A stretch of 64,000 nt of DNA from Sphingomonas aerolata. GTDB lineage: Bacteria > Pseudomonadota > Alphaproteobacteria > Sphingomonadales > Sphingomonadaceae. Positions 1 to 8,721 of the stretch are shown here, one piece after another (positions within the stretch are counted from its first letter, which is position 1; every line of letters starts with the position of its first letter). The stretch is taken from NCBI RefSeq assembly GCF_003046295.1, contig NZ_PZZN01000001.1:434001-498000 (forward strand). Direction: 5' to 3'. The translations under genes and the position numbers were made by a program. Under the pieces are notes generated by a model. It was not told where the DNA came from. It was given only the letters and a program-made list of their open reading frames with translations, and did not search any database.

Positions 1-2
1 AG

Positions 3-2555
3 GCACCTGCCGCGGATGCTGCCGCCGATACCACCGGGGATATCGTCGTCACCGGCTCCTATGCGGAGAGCCTGGCCGCCGCGACCGAAACCAAGCGGCA
101 GGCCGGCTACGGGGTCGACGCGATCAATGCCACGGACATCGGCAAGTTTCCGGCGCAGAATGTCGCGGAAGCGCTCCAGCTTGTCCCCGGCGTCACCATC
201 ACCCGTCCGCGTGGCGAGGGGTTGTACGTCAGCGTCCGCGGGCTCGGGCCGCAGTTTCAGAGCACGCTGCTCAACGGTCGCCCGGTGGCGATCAACGACC
301 TGATCGAGAATGGCGGTGCGAACGGGCGCCAGTTCCGGTTCGAGATGTTGCCGGCCGAGTTCGTCTCACAGATCGACGTGGTCAAGACGCCGACCTCGGA
401 CATGACCGAGGGCGCGCTTGGCGGCAATATCGACGTGAAGACGTTCCGTCCGCTCGACGTCGGTACCAAGACCACCGTCAATCTCCGCGGCACCTACACC
501 ACGCTGACCGACAAGGTAAAACCGAACGCCACCGTGCTGACGAGTGCTGCGACCGAAGACGGTACGTTCGGCATCCTCGCCGCCGCGCAATATTGGGGCA
601 AGGAAGTGCGCAACGACCGGTCGTACAATACCGGCTGGTATCTCGACAAATTCGCCTCGGCACTCGGCACCGGCTTCTACACGCCGGGGCGCACGCGGCC
701 GACGGTGGAGACGGAGGATCGCAAGCGGCTGTCGGGCATGATCTCGGCGCAGTGGAAGCCCAGCCCCGAGCTGGAAACGACGCTCGACGTGCTCGCGACG
801 CGGCTCGACATCGCCTATGACGAATATGGGCTGGACATCTATCCAGACGATGCCAGCGTCGCGGGGCACAAGCCGGTGCTGGTGCCCGGTTCGGTCAAGC
901 TCGACGGCAATACGGTGGTGGCAGCGACGATCAACGACGTGCGCTTCATGGGCACGCGCGAATACAGCCTCAACCGCCACGACCTGATCTCGATCGGCTT
1001 GAAACAGGCCTGGACGCCCGAGGGCTGGCATGTCGTCGCCAACGCCAACTGGTCGTTCGCGCACAGCTATCATCCGAGCTACGCCGAGGGCACGGTGCGC
1101 AGCCGTATCCAGTTCTTCGCGCCGCTCAGCTATGACTCGTCAGGCGGGTACAAGGTCGCACCGTCGCTCTCCACCCCGGTCAACGTGCTCGATCCCGCCA
1201 GCTATACGCTCTACCCGTTCAATATCGCGCCCAAGAACAGCAAGGACTGGGACACCTACGGCCGGCTCGACGTCGATCACGAGATGGACGGCTTCGTCAC
1301 CAAACTGGCGGCCGGCGGCGAATATCACTGGCGCAAGCGCGACTACCGCCGCCGTGACTTCACGGTGAACCCGGCGGCCAACACGTCGCTGACCAGCTTC
1401 GCACCGAACGGCTATGAGCAGATCCTGTTCGACAATTTCCTGTCGGGCGTCGACGGCAACATCCCGCGAACCTGGCTCGTTCCGATCACGAGCGTCTTCT
1501 ACGACCAGCTGTTCACCGCGGCGATCGCCAACAGCCCGCTGTCGGCGGGGGACCTGCGCGCCTCCTATGTCGTGACGGAAAAGACCGCGGGCGGCTATGT
1601 CCGTGCCGACTATGCCTTCCCGGTCGGCAGCGTCGCGGTCAGCGGCAATGTGGGCGTACGCTATGTCCACACCGACCAGGTGGCGAGCGGCACGCTGACC
1701 ACCGGCAGCGTAGCGACACCGGCAAGCTTCCCACAGACGTTCAGCAACTGGTTGCCGAGCTTCAACCTGCGCGCCGAGCTGACGCGCGATATGGTCGGAC
1801 GGCTGGGCGCGAGCCGCGTCCTAACCCGGCCGAACGTGACGCAGAGCGCACCGCAGATCAGCGTGTCGACCGACCAGCCGACCGCAAGCGGCGGCAACCC
1901 TGCGCTGCAGCCGTTCCTCGCGACCCAGTTCGACGGATCGCTCGAATGGTACTTCAACCGGTCCGGCTCGTTGACCGGCGCGCTGTTCTACAAGGCGATG
2001 GACGATTACATCACCGCGCAGAACATCAACGTCGAGATTCCGGGGCGCGGCACGGTGCTGCTGAGTACGCAGGTCAATGGCGGCAGTGCCAAGGTCTATG
2101 GCGCCGAGGCGGCCTATAACCAGGTGTTCACCTTCCTGCCCGCGCCGTTCGACGGCCTCGGCGTCCAGGCATCCTATACGCACACCTCGGTCGAGGCGAG
2201 CTACACCGCCGGCGCGCGACCGATCAAGGGCCAGCTGATCGGTCTGTCGAAGAACAGCTTCAACGTGGTCGGCTTCTACGACAAGGGGCCGCTGGCGGCG
2301 CGCATTTCCTATACCTGGCGCGACAAATATCTGGCGGGGATCGGCAGCACCACGCAGGTGCCGACCTATGTGGCCGCGTTCGGATCGCTCGACGGCAATA
2401 TCTCGGTCCGCGCCACGGACGACCTGACCTTCAGCGTCGAGGCGATCAACATCGCGAACGCCAACAGCTACAGCTATAACGACAAGGAGATCCAGTTCGG
2501 CGAGATCAACAATTACGGCCGCACGATCCTGTTCGGCGTGCGGGCGCAGTTCTGA
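3..2555 (+). CDS. TonB-dependent receptor (5' end outside window)
   Basis: The reading frame is open from the left edge of the window, so about 850 C-terminal residues of an outer-membrane receptor are visible and the signal peptide is missing. A TonB-box-like DIVVTG lies near residue 14. The plug domain follows (NVAEALQLVPGVTITR, YVSVRGLGPQFQSTLLNGR), then a long beta-barrel ending in Phe (ILFGVRAQF), as is usual for outer-membrane proteins. The plug has the sphingomonad/Caulobacter-type form with a conserved RQFRFEMLPAEFVSQIDVVK block. The stop codon overlaps the downstream histidine phosphatase frame by one base, so the two are probably cotranscribed. I infer uptake of the phosphatase product or substrate (for example inositol phosphates); the true ligand is unknown. 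Confidence 0.93.
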   Translation, partial: APAADAAADTTGDIVVTGSYAESLAAATETKRQAGYGVDAINATDIGKFPAQNVAEALQLVPGVTITRPRGEGLYVSVRGLGPQFQSTLLNGRPVAINDLIENGGANGRQFRFEMLPAEFVSQIDVVKTPTSDMTEGALGGNIDVKTFRPLDVGTKTTVNLRGTYTTLTDKVKPNATVLTSAATEDGTFGILAAAQYWGKEVRNDRSYNTGWYLDKFASALGTGFYTPGRTRPTVETEDRKRLSGMISAQWKPSPELETTLDVLATRLDIAYDEYGLDIYPDDASVAGHKPVLVPGSVKLDGNTVVAATINDVRFMGTREYSLNRHDLISIGLKQAWTPEGWHVVANANWSFAHSYHPSYAEGTVRSRIQFFAPLSYDSSGGYKVAPSLSTPVNVLDPASYTLYPFNIAPKNSKDWDTYGRLDVDHEMDGFVTKLAAGGEYHWRKRDYRRRDFTVNPAANTSLTSFAPNGYEQILFDNFLSGVDGNIPRTWLVPITSVFYDQLFTAAIANSPLSAGDLRASYVVTEKTAGGYVRADYAFPVGSVAVSGNVGVRYVHTDQVASGTLTTGSVATPASFPQTFSNWLPSFNLRAELTRDMVGRLGASRVLTRPNVTQSAPQISVSTDQPTASGGNPALQPFLATQFDGSLEWYFNRSGSLTGALFYKAMDDYITAQNINVEIPGRGTVLLSTQVNGGSAKVYGAEAAYNQVFTFLPAPFDGLGVQASYTHTSVEASYTAGARPIKGQLIGLSKNSFNVVGFYDKGPLAARISYTWRDKYLAGIGSTTQVPTYVAAFGSLDGNISVRATDDLTFSVEAINIANANSYSYNDKEIQFGEINNYGRTILFGVRAQF

Positions 2556-2605
2556 TGATCCCGGCAGCCGCCACCCTGGTGTGGAGCGCGACGACGCAGC
2601 GGGCG

Positions 2606-3850
2606 ATGCCGCGGCTCAAGCCAGGAGCGCTCGCGATCCTGGGCGTGGCCGCAGGGTTGCTGCTCGGACACGTCGCGCTCGCCGCGCCGAAGCGCGCGCT
2701 GGTCGTCGAGCGGGCGGTGCTGGTGATGCGCCACGGCATCCGCGCACCGCTCGACGGCGAGGTGCCGCCGAACACCCGGACCGGTGCCCCCTGGCCGCGA
2801 TGGCCGGTGGCGGAAAGCCGGATCACCGCGCACGGTGTACGCGCGCTCGAGCGGGTCGCGGCGTATGACCGGCGCCTGCTCGCGGCACACGGACTGCTGA
2901 CGGCGAAAGGCTGCCCGGGGGCTGGTGTCCGGATCAGGTCCAATACGTCGGACCGGACGATCGCCAGCGGCAGGGCCTATGCGGACGGCTTTGCGCCCGG
3001 CTGCACGCTCGACGTCGAGCATCAGCCGCTCGGCACCGTCGATCCGACGTTCGAACCGCTGCGCGCGAGGGCGACCGCGTTCGACCCGGCGGCGGCGATT
3101 GTCTCGATCAACCGGGACACCGGCGGGATGGCCGCCCTCGCCCGCCGTCATCGCGCCGCGCTGACCCGGCTCGATCAGGTGCTCGGGTGCTCGCCGACGC
3201 CACGCGGATGCCTGTCCGCTGACACGCCAGCCGTCACCGCGAGCGCAGACGGCCACGACCTCGTCCTCGCCGGGCCGATCCGCGCCGCGTCCGGTATCGC
3301 GCAGGTACTGTTGCTGCAGGAAGTCGAGGGGCTGCCGCGCACAAGCGTCGGCTGGGGCCGCGTCGATCCTGCCACCCTGAAACAGTTCGGCGCGCTGCAC
3401 GCTGCGCTGTTCGCGGTGTTCACACGTCCGCCCTACATGGCTGCCCATCAAACCGCGGTGCTCGGCCGCGACGTGCTGGCCTCATTGTCGGCAGGGGGAC
3501 CGCGGCTGACGGTGCTGATGGGTCACGACACCAACGTTACCGCACTGGCCGCGGCGCTGCGCCTCGACCTGACGGCGCCCGGCTATGCGACCAACGACGT
3601 TCCGCCCGGCGGCGCGTTGCTGTTCGAGCGCCTGCGTGACGTGCCGACCGGCGCGCGGTTCGTGCGCGCGTCCTACCGCACGCAGTCGCCTGCGACGCTT
3701 CGAGCGCTCGGACGATCGGCGTCGGTCGTGGCGCTCGAGATCCCTAAGTGCGCTGGTCCGCTATGTTCCGCCGCGACGTTCGAACGGCTGCTCGCATCAC
3801 GCTTGGCACCCCTGCAACCCGCGGTGCGCCCCCTGAAACAATCTCGGTAG
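2606..3850 (+). CDS. Periplasmic histidine acid phosphatase (phytase / glucose-1-phosphatase type)
   Basis: The 414-residue product shows both hallmarks of branch-2 histidine phosphatases: RHGIRAP near residues 42-48, where the His is the phospho-acceptor, and a late HDTN motif supplying the proton donor. This combination is typical of AppA phytase and Agp glucose-1-phosphatase. An N-terminal hydrophobic stretch ending in ALAAP looks like a signal peptide, indicating periplasmic action. The frame is open up to an ATG at 2555 that overlaps the receptor stop. The ATG at 2606 is preferred because it puts the signal peptide at the N-terminus; the 2555 start would add 17 residues. Release of phosphate from phytate or sugar phosphates is family knowledge, and the substrate here is not proven. 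Confidence 0.85.
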   Translation: MPRLKPGALAILGVAAGLLLGHVALAAPKRALVVERAVLVMRHGIRAPLDGEVPPNTRTGAPWPRWPVAESRITAHGVRALERVAAYDRRLLAAHGLLTAKGCPGAGVRIRSNTSDRTIASGRAYADGFAPGCTLDVEHQPLGTVDPTFEPLRARATAFDPAAAIVSINRDTGGMAALARRHRAALTRLDQVLGCSPTPRGCLSADTPAVTASADGHDLVLAGPIRAASGIAQVLLLQEVEGLPRTSVGWGRVDPATLKQFGALHAALFAVFTRPPYMAAHQTAVLGRDVLASLSAGGPRLTVLMGHDTNVTALAAALRLDLTAPGYATNDVPPGGALLFERLRDVPTGARFVRASYRTQSPATLRALGRSASVVALEIPKCAGPLCSAATFERLLASRLAPLQPAVRPLKQSR

Positions 3851-3910
3851 GATCCGGAACAGACACAGTCACTTGGCGCTTTGGATGTCACGCATCCCGG
3901 GAGCTGAACC

Positions 3911-4903
3911 ATGACCGATCCAACACGCCGCACCTTCGTGTCGGGCGCCGCCGTCACCGCTGGCGCGCTCGCCGCGACCACCGTTGCCGCCGCGGCGCAG
4001 GGTGGCGGCAAGCCCGCCGCCGCACCGACGCCGGCCGCTGCCGCCTATCCCAAGCCGCCCTATCCCGTCCAGCGTCAGCCCTGGCCGGGTCTTGCATCGA
4101 AGATGACACCGCGGCCCGATCATGGCGAGACGAGCTACAAGGGGTCGGGCAAGCTGACCGGCAAGCGGGCGCTGATCACCGGTGGCGATAGCGGGATCGG
4201 GCGTGCTGCGGCGATCGCCTATGCACGCGAGGGCGCGGACGTCGCGATCAACTACCTGCCGGCCGAAGAACCCGACGCGCGCGAGGTCGTCGCGCTGATC
4301 CGGGCGGAGGGACGCAAGGCCGTCGCGATTCCCGGCGACCTGCGTGACGAACGCTTCTGCCGCAAGCTGGTGCAGCAGGCCGCCGAACAGCTTGGCGGGC
4401 TCGACATCCTCGTCAACAATGCCGCGCGCCAGCAGACCCGCCCTGGCATCGCCGATATCTCGAGCCAGGATTTCGACGATACGATGAAGACCAACGTCTA
4501 TGCGCCATTCTGGCTGACCAAGGCCGCGCTCGAGCGGATGGGTGCAGGCGCGGTGATCGTGAACACCTCTTCGGAGCAGGCCGGCAACCCGTCGCCCGAC
4601 ATCGTCGATTATGCACTCACCCGCGCGGCGGTGCTGAACTTCACCAAGAGCATGGCCAAGCAGGTCGCCAGCCGCGGGATCCGCGTCAATGCGGTCGCGC
4701 CGGGCCCGTTCTGGACACCGTTGCAGGTCAGCGGCGGCGCGACGCCTGAAAAGCTGCGCAGCTTCGGCGGCGATTCGCCGATGGCGCGTGCGGGCCAGCC
4801 GGCCGAGATCGCCGCGCTCTATGTCGCAGCGGCTGATCCGTCGCTCAGCTATTCGACCGGGCAGATCTTCGGGTCGACCGGCGGCAATGGCCAGCCCGCC
4901 TGA
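3911..4903 (+). CDS. Tat-exported short-chain dehydrogenase/reductase with YxxxR active site
   Basis: The 330-residue protein starts after a GGGAG ribosome-binding site. Its N-terminus has TRRTFV followed by an Ala-rich hydrophobic segment, a twin-arginine signal peptide, so the folded enzyme is probably exported with its cofactor. The Rossmann fold starts with TGGDSGIG near residues 90-97, and the NNA motif is present (LVNNAARQQ). The overall sequence resembles the YghA type of NADP-dependent reductase. The catalytic Tyr is at about residue 234 (DYALTRAAV), but the invariant Lys of YxxxK is Arg238 (codon cgc). Ser is present in VNTSSEQ. Substrate and cofactor are unknown; the Lys-to-Arg change could lower or alter activity. 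Confidence 0.85.
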   Translation: MTDPTRRTFVSGAAVTAGALAATTVAAAAQGGGKPAAAPTPAAAAYPKPPYPVQRQPWPGLASKMTPRPDHGETSYKGSGKLTGKRALITGGDSGIGRAAAIAYAREGADVAINYLPAEEPDAREVVALIRAEGRKAVAIPGDLRDERFCRKLVQQAAEQLGGLDILVNNAARQQTRPGIADISSQDFDDTMKTNVYAPFWLTKAALERMGAGAVIVNTSSEQAGNPSPDIVDYALTRAAVLNFTKSMAKQVASRGIRVNAVAPGPFWTPLQVSGGATPEKLRSFGGDSPMARAGQPAEIAALYVAAADPSLSYSTGQIFGSTGGNGQPA

Positions 4904-4913
4904 CGAGTGTTGT

Positions 4914-4954
4914 CGCTCTGGGGCTCGAAGCATCAGCCTCGAGCCCCCAGCGCG
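4914..4954. terminator. Hairpin between convergent genes, likely bidirectional terminator
   Basis: The arms CTGGGGCTCGA (4918-4928) and TCGAGCCCCCAG (4939-4950) pair with one bulged C, and the flanking TCGC/GCGA extend the stem. It sits exactly between the stop codons of the SDR gene (plus) and the GH42 gene (minus). There is no clear T-run, so intrinsic termination is likely but not certain. Confidence 0.4.
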
Positions 4955-4961
4955 ACGCCCC

Positions 4962-7043
4962 TTACTCGACCAGGGCGACGCCATAGCCCGCGAGGTCGAG
5001 CGCGCCGGGCAGCTTCCGCCCCGTGAGGACGTCGCGGGCCGTACCCGACTTCGCGCCGGGCATCGCCACGCTCAGCGCACCGGGCGTGGTATTAACGTAG
5101 AGCGTCCGCCCCTCGACCGTGCGCGCAACCACACCGTCGGGGGTTGCCGGTCCCGTCCGTATCTTCAGCCTGGCGTAGAGCGACCGGATCAGCGGGTCGA
5201 TCAACCCAGGTTGCGCCGCGGTCGCGAGATAGATCGCCTGCCCCTTGCCGAATGTGTTGACGGTGATCGCCGGGCTCTTGTCGGGCGTGTTCTCGAACCG
5301 CGCCAGGACCTTTGCCGTGCTCGGCTCGAGCACCTCGTAATAGGGGTCGGTGCCACTAAGTTCGCGGCCCTCGAAGCGGACGCGCAGCGGCTGTTCGGAC
5401 CGGTAGAAGGCGTTGGTCCGCAGCCCGAACACGTCGGTCATGCCGCCCGGCAGGGGCGTGCCGAACCATTTCCCGGTCGCATCCACCTTCGCCGAATAGC
5501 CCGTCATGACGACCGTGCCGCCGCGCTCGACGTAACCCCGTAGCGCCGCCGCGATCTTCGCATCGACCAGATACGCGCTCGACACGATGACGAGCTTGTA
5601 GCTGTCGATCGGGTCGTGGCCGATATCGATCACCGCCGCGTCGATATTGTCCCGGTAGAGCGGCGCAAAGGCCGCCTTCACCGCCGTCGTGTAGTCGGTC
5701 TTGAAATATTCGGGTGTGGTGTTCGGCCCGGGCGGCGGGCTGGTCAGCCACATCGTGTCGAACGAATAATGCACCGCGACCTGTGGCGGGTCGTAGCGGG
5801 GGAAACCCATCGTTTGGAGCTGACGGAACTCGCGCGCGATCTGCGCGAATTCGCCGACCTTCCACGACGGCCGGTCGTCATGGTCGACCAGCCCGAACAA
5901 GGCCTGCTCCTCTCCGCCGAGATGAGAATTGAAGGTCCAGGCGAGGACCGTCTGTGCATAATGCAGCAGCCCGAAATACGCCCACATCCGCGACCGCCCG
6001 GGTGTGCCGTAATAGCCTCCGCCTCCGGCAGTGAACTCATTGAACCAGACCGGCGTCTGGTGCCCGGCCCGGTTCATCATGACCTCGAACCCCGCACCGA
6101 GCGGGTCGCCGGGATAAAATCCCTGCGCACCATAGGTCGAGACATCTTCCCAGGAGCGGAGATAATCGAACCCCTTGGTCCCTGCGGTCGGCCAGAAGTT
6201 CGATGCGACCGGCAGGTTCGGGGCAAAGCGCTTGCGGATCGATTCGAGGTCCTTCAGCGCGCCGATCGTGTCGTCCGACCAGAAACGGCGCAGGTCGAGA
6301 TAGCGCTCATTGGGCCCCGGACCCCGGCCATAGGGGAGGTCGACCTGATCCCAGTCACCGATCCGGCGGGACCAGCGCTGCGTCGCCCATGCGGTGTTGA
6401 GCGCGTCGACCGTCCCGTATTTCTGCTTCAGCCAGACGACAAACCGATCCCGGTCCGCCGCCGAATAGGACATCTGGCCATTGCCGATCTCATTGTCATA
6501 GCCCAGCGCGATCACCGCGGGATGCTTGGCATAACGCTGCATCATCCGCTCGGCGAGCCGACCGGCGAGGCGGCGATAATCGGGATCGCTGATATTGTCC
6601 CAGTAGCGCGAGGCGGCGTTGACCCGCACCCCGTCCTGCGTGACGATGTCGACGCCGGGATAGCGCTTGTGCAGCCAGATCGGCGCCGGCTGGCCCGGAA
6701 TGTCGACGATGACCCGGATGCCCGCCGCCTGCATCTGACGCAGCACATCGTCGAAGCGCTCGAAGGTGAACCGCCCCTCTTCGGGTTCGAAATAGTCCCA
6801 GGCCAGATCCCCCACCCGGACCATGTTGAACCCGGCCGCCTTCATCACCGCGATATCGCTGGTGATCTGCGCCGGGCTGCGGTCGACGGGCTGATAACAG
6901 GTGCCGACGAACAGCTGCCCCTTGCCGGGCCAGCCGGGATGGCCGGCGGCGCTCTGCGCGCCCGCAGGAGCCGCGAGCAGCGCCGGCGCGGCCGTTGCAA
7001 GGGTCAACATCAGGGCGAAGGATCGCGCGCGGCGGCGTAGCAT
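4962..7043 (-). CDS. Secreted beta-galactosidase-like glycoside hydrolase family 42
   Basis: The start at 7043 follows an AAGGAC ribosome-binding site and opens a signal peptide (MLRRRARSFALMLTLA to GAQS). The mature enzyme begins with a GH42-type barrel: GTCYQPVDRSP, the substrate-loop MVRVGDLAWDYFEPEEG, the acid/base Glu in YDNEIG (about residue 185) and the nucleophile Glu in PVWFNEF (about 336). The C-terminal half carries a class-I glutamine-amidotransferase-like trimerisation region (LVIVSSAYLVD, GYVERGGTVVMTG), as in other GH42 enzymes. The length of 693 residues is normal. It is the last gene of the glycan operon, about 100 bp after the GH29 gene. It should remove terminal beta-galactose or a related sugar in the periplasm; the exact linkage cannot be read from sequence. 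Confidence 0.87.
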   Translation of the reverse strand: MLRRRARSFALMLTLATAAPALLAAPAGAQSAAGHPGWPGKGQLFVGTCYQPVDRSPAQITSDIAVMKAAGFNMVRVGDLAWDYFEPEEGRFTFERFDDVLRQMQAAGIRVIVDIPGQPAPIWLHKRYPGVDIVTQDGVRVNAASRYWDNISDPDYRRLAGRLAERMMQRYAKHPAVIALGYDNEIGNGQMSYSAADRDRFVVWLKQKYGTVDALNTAWATQRWSRRIGDWDQVDLPYGRGPGPNERYLDLRRFWSDDTIGALKDLESIRKRFAPNLPVASNFWPTAGTKGFDYLRSWEDVSTYGAQGFYPGDPLGAGFEVMMNRAGHQTPVWFNEFTAGGGGYYGTPGRSRMWAYFGLLHYAQTVLAWTFNSHLGGEEQALFGLVDHDDRPSWKVGEFAQIAREFRQLQTMGFPRYDPPQVAVHYSFDTMWLTSPPPGPNTTPEYFKTDYTTAVKAAFAPLYRDNIDAAVIDIGHDPIDSYKLVIVSSAYLVDAKIAAALRGYVERGGTVVMTGYSAKVDATGKWFGTPLPGGMTDVFGLRTNAFYRSEQPLRVRFEGRELSGTDPYYEVLEPSTAKVLARFENTPDKSPAITVNTFGKGQAIYLATAAQPGLIDPLIRSLYARLKIRTGPATPDGVVARTVEGRTLYVNTTPGALSVAMPGAKSGTARDVLTGRKLPGALDLAGYGVALVE

Positions 7044-7143
7044 GGAGATGGTTGTCCTTATCGAAGCGGTGCCCCCCGTCGGGAGGCGCCGGTACTGCGC
7101 CAAGCTGGCGAATGCGTGGATCGGTGACGCGGGGACCTGACGC

Positions 7144-8700
7144 TCAGGCAAAATCGATCCGGAACGCGCTGGCGTGGCGGGTCGGAAGTGTCGCGGGCAC
7201 GTCGATCACCAGCGCCTGCCCGGTCTGACGAAAGCGGATCGGCCCGCGATGGCCGAGCAGGCGGACGGCCCGCACCGCGCGCGGCTCGTTCGGATTGCCG
7301 AGCGCCAGCGCGGTGATCGCCACGGTTCCGGCAGGCTCGCCGAGCGTGATCGCGAAGAGTTGGTCCTTATTGGTCGTGAACCGGATATCGCGCGGCGTGT
7401 AATCCGCTTTTTCCGAGAACATGCCCGCGGCGGTTTCGGTCGGCCCCTCGCCGAAGATCTTCCAGGGCCGCGTGCCATGGATCGCCGGCGCGTTGACTGC
7501 CATCCACGGCGCCAGTTCGGCGAGCAACGTCTCCGACTCCGGCGGCAGGCTGCCATCGGGGTACATCACGACGTTGAGCAGCATGTTGCCGTTCTTGCTC
7601 ACGATATCGGCGAGCATCGTGACGATCTGGCTGGTCGTCTTGTAGGGGTGGCGGTCGTTGAAGAACCAGTCGCCATTCGACGTATCGGTCTGCCACGGCA
7701 GCGCGTTGATGCCCTTGAGCACCCCCCGCTCGACATCCTCGACCGACGCCTCGCGGTGGAACTCCCCCGACCCCGAATTCTTGCAGGTATAGACCGCATC
7801 GAGCCGGCCGCGCCGTGCGATGCTGCCATTGTAGAGATGCGCGACAAGGGCGCGGCCTACGGCCCCGAACGGCAGCCCGCCATCCGAGTAGAGCAGGTCG
7901 GGCTGATAGCTGTCGACCAGATCGACGATCCGGTCGAACCAGTGCCGCTGATAGGCGGCGTTCGTGGTGTACCAGGAGGCCGGCGTGTTGCGGTAGGGCT
8001 CGTCGCGATTGCCGTGATAGAGATCGGCATTGGCGGGATCGACACCGTCATAGTCCTGCCCGAGCTTCGGCCAGAACTGATCGTACATCTGGTTCGGATA
8101 CCACCAGGTATAGCTCGCAGCGAGATGCTCGGACACGCCGAAGCGCAGCCCGCGCCGCGTGGCCGCGGCCTTCCATTCTCCCACCACGTCGCGCTTCGGC
8201 CCCATCGCCACCGCATTCCAGCGCTGATGCTTGGAACGCCAGAGGTCGAAATTGTCGTGATGCACCGCCATCGAGACGAAGTATTTGGCGCCCGCGGCGG
8301 CATATTTGTCCATCAGCGCGTCCGGATCGAACCGGTCCGCGGTCCATAACGGCAGCAGGTCCTTATAGCCGTGCTCCGACGGATGGCCGTAGGTCTTGAG
8401 ATGATGCTCGTAATGCGGGTGGCCGGGGACATACATGAAGCGCGCGTACCAGTCGCCCTGGCGGGGCACCGCCTGCGGGCCCCAATGCGCCCAGATCCCG
8501 AACTTGGCGTCGCGAAACCAGTCGGGCGTCTGATAGGTCTTGAGCGAGGCGACCGACGCATCGAAGCGTCCCGCGGGGATTGCCGGGCCGCCGCGTGCTG
8601 CGCCTGCCGGAGCCGCCGCAGCCCCCAGCCGCGCCGCGCCGACCCCCAAGGCGCCGAGCAGCGGTGCGGCCAGCACGTCGCGCTTGCTAAATCCCGCCAT
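7144..8700 (-). CDS. Alpha-L-fucosidase-like glycoside hydrolase family 29
   Basis: The 518-residue enzyme has GH29 features in order: FGIWAHWGPQAVP near residue 67, MAVHHDNFDLW near 144, and DLLYSDGGLPFG near 268, whose Asp (about 273) is the expected nucleophile. The N-terminus FSKRDVLAAPLLGALGVG resembles a Tat-like signal with KR instead of RR, so export is likely but the route is uncertain. The ATG follows AAAAGGGGAGAAGAC, a good ribosome-binding site, and lies 21 bp after the GH39 stop, indicating one transcript. It is predicted to remove terminal alpha-L-fucose from the glycan imported by the operon's receptor. Some GH29 members act on other axial-methyl sugars, so fucose is an inference. 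Confidence 0.87.
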   Translation of the reverse strand: MAGFSKRDVLAAPLLGALGVGAARLGAAAAPAGAARGGPAIPAGRFDASVASLKTYQTPDWFRDAKFGIWAHWGPQAVPRQGDWYARFMYVPGHPHYEHHLKTYGHPSEHGYKDLLPLWTADRFDPDALMDKYAAAGAKYFVSMAVHHDNFDLWRSKHQRWNAVAMGPKRDVVGEWKAAATRRGLRFGVSEHLAASYTWWYPNQMYDQFWPKLGQDYDGVDPANADLYHGNRDEPYRNTPASWYTTNAAYQRHWFDRIVDLVDSYQPDLLYSDGGLPFGAVGRALVAHLYNGSIARRGRLDAVYTCKNSGSGEFHREASVEDVERGVLKGINALPWQTDTSNGDWFFNDRHPYKTTSQIVTMLADIVSKNGNMLLNVVMYPDGSLPPESETLLAELAPWMAVNAPAIHGTRPWKIFGEGPTETAAGMFSEKADYTPRDIRFTTNKDQLFAITLGEPAGTVAITALALGNPNEPRAVRAVRLLGHRGPIRFRQTGQALVIDVPATLPTRHASAFRIDFA

Positions 8701-8721
8701 GTCTTCTCCCCTTTTGCCCGA

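Noticed and set aside
5616..7040. A 474-codon plus-strand frame opposite GH42
   Set aside because: Antisense shadow of the GH42 gene, with no ribosome-binding site or domain.
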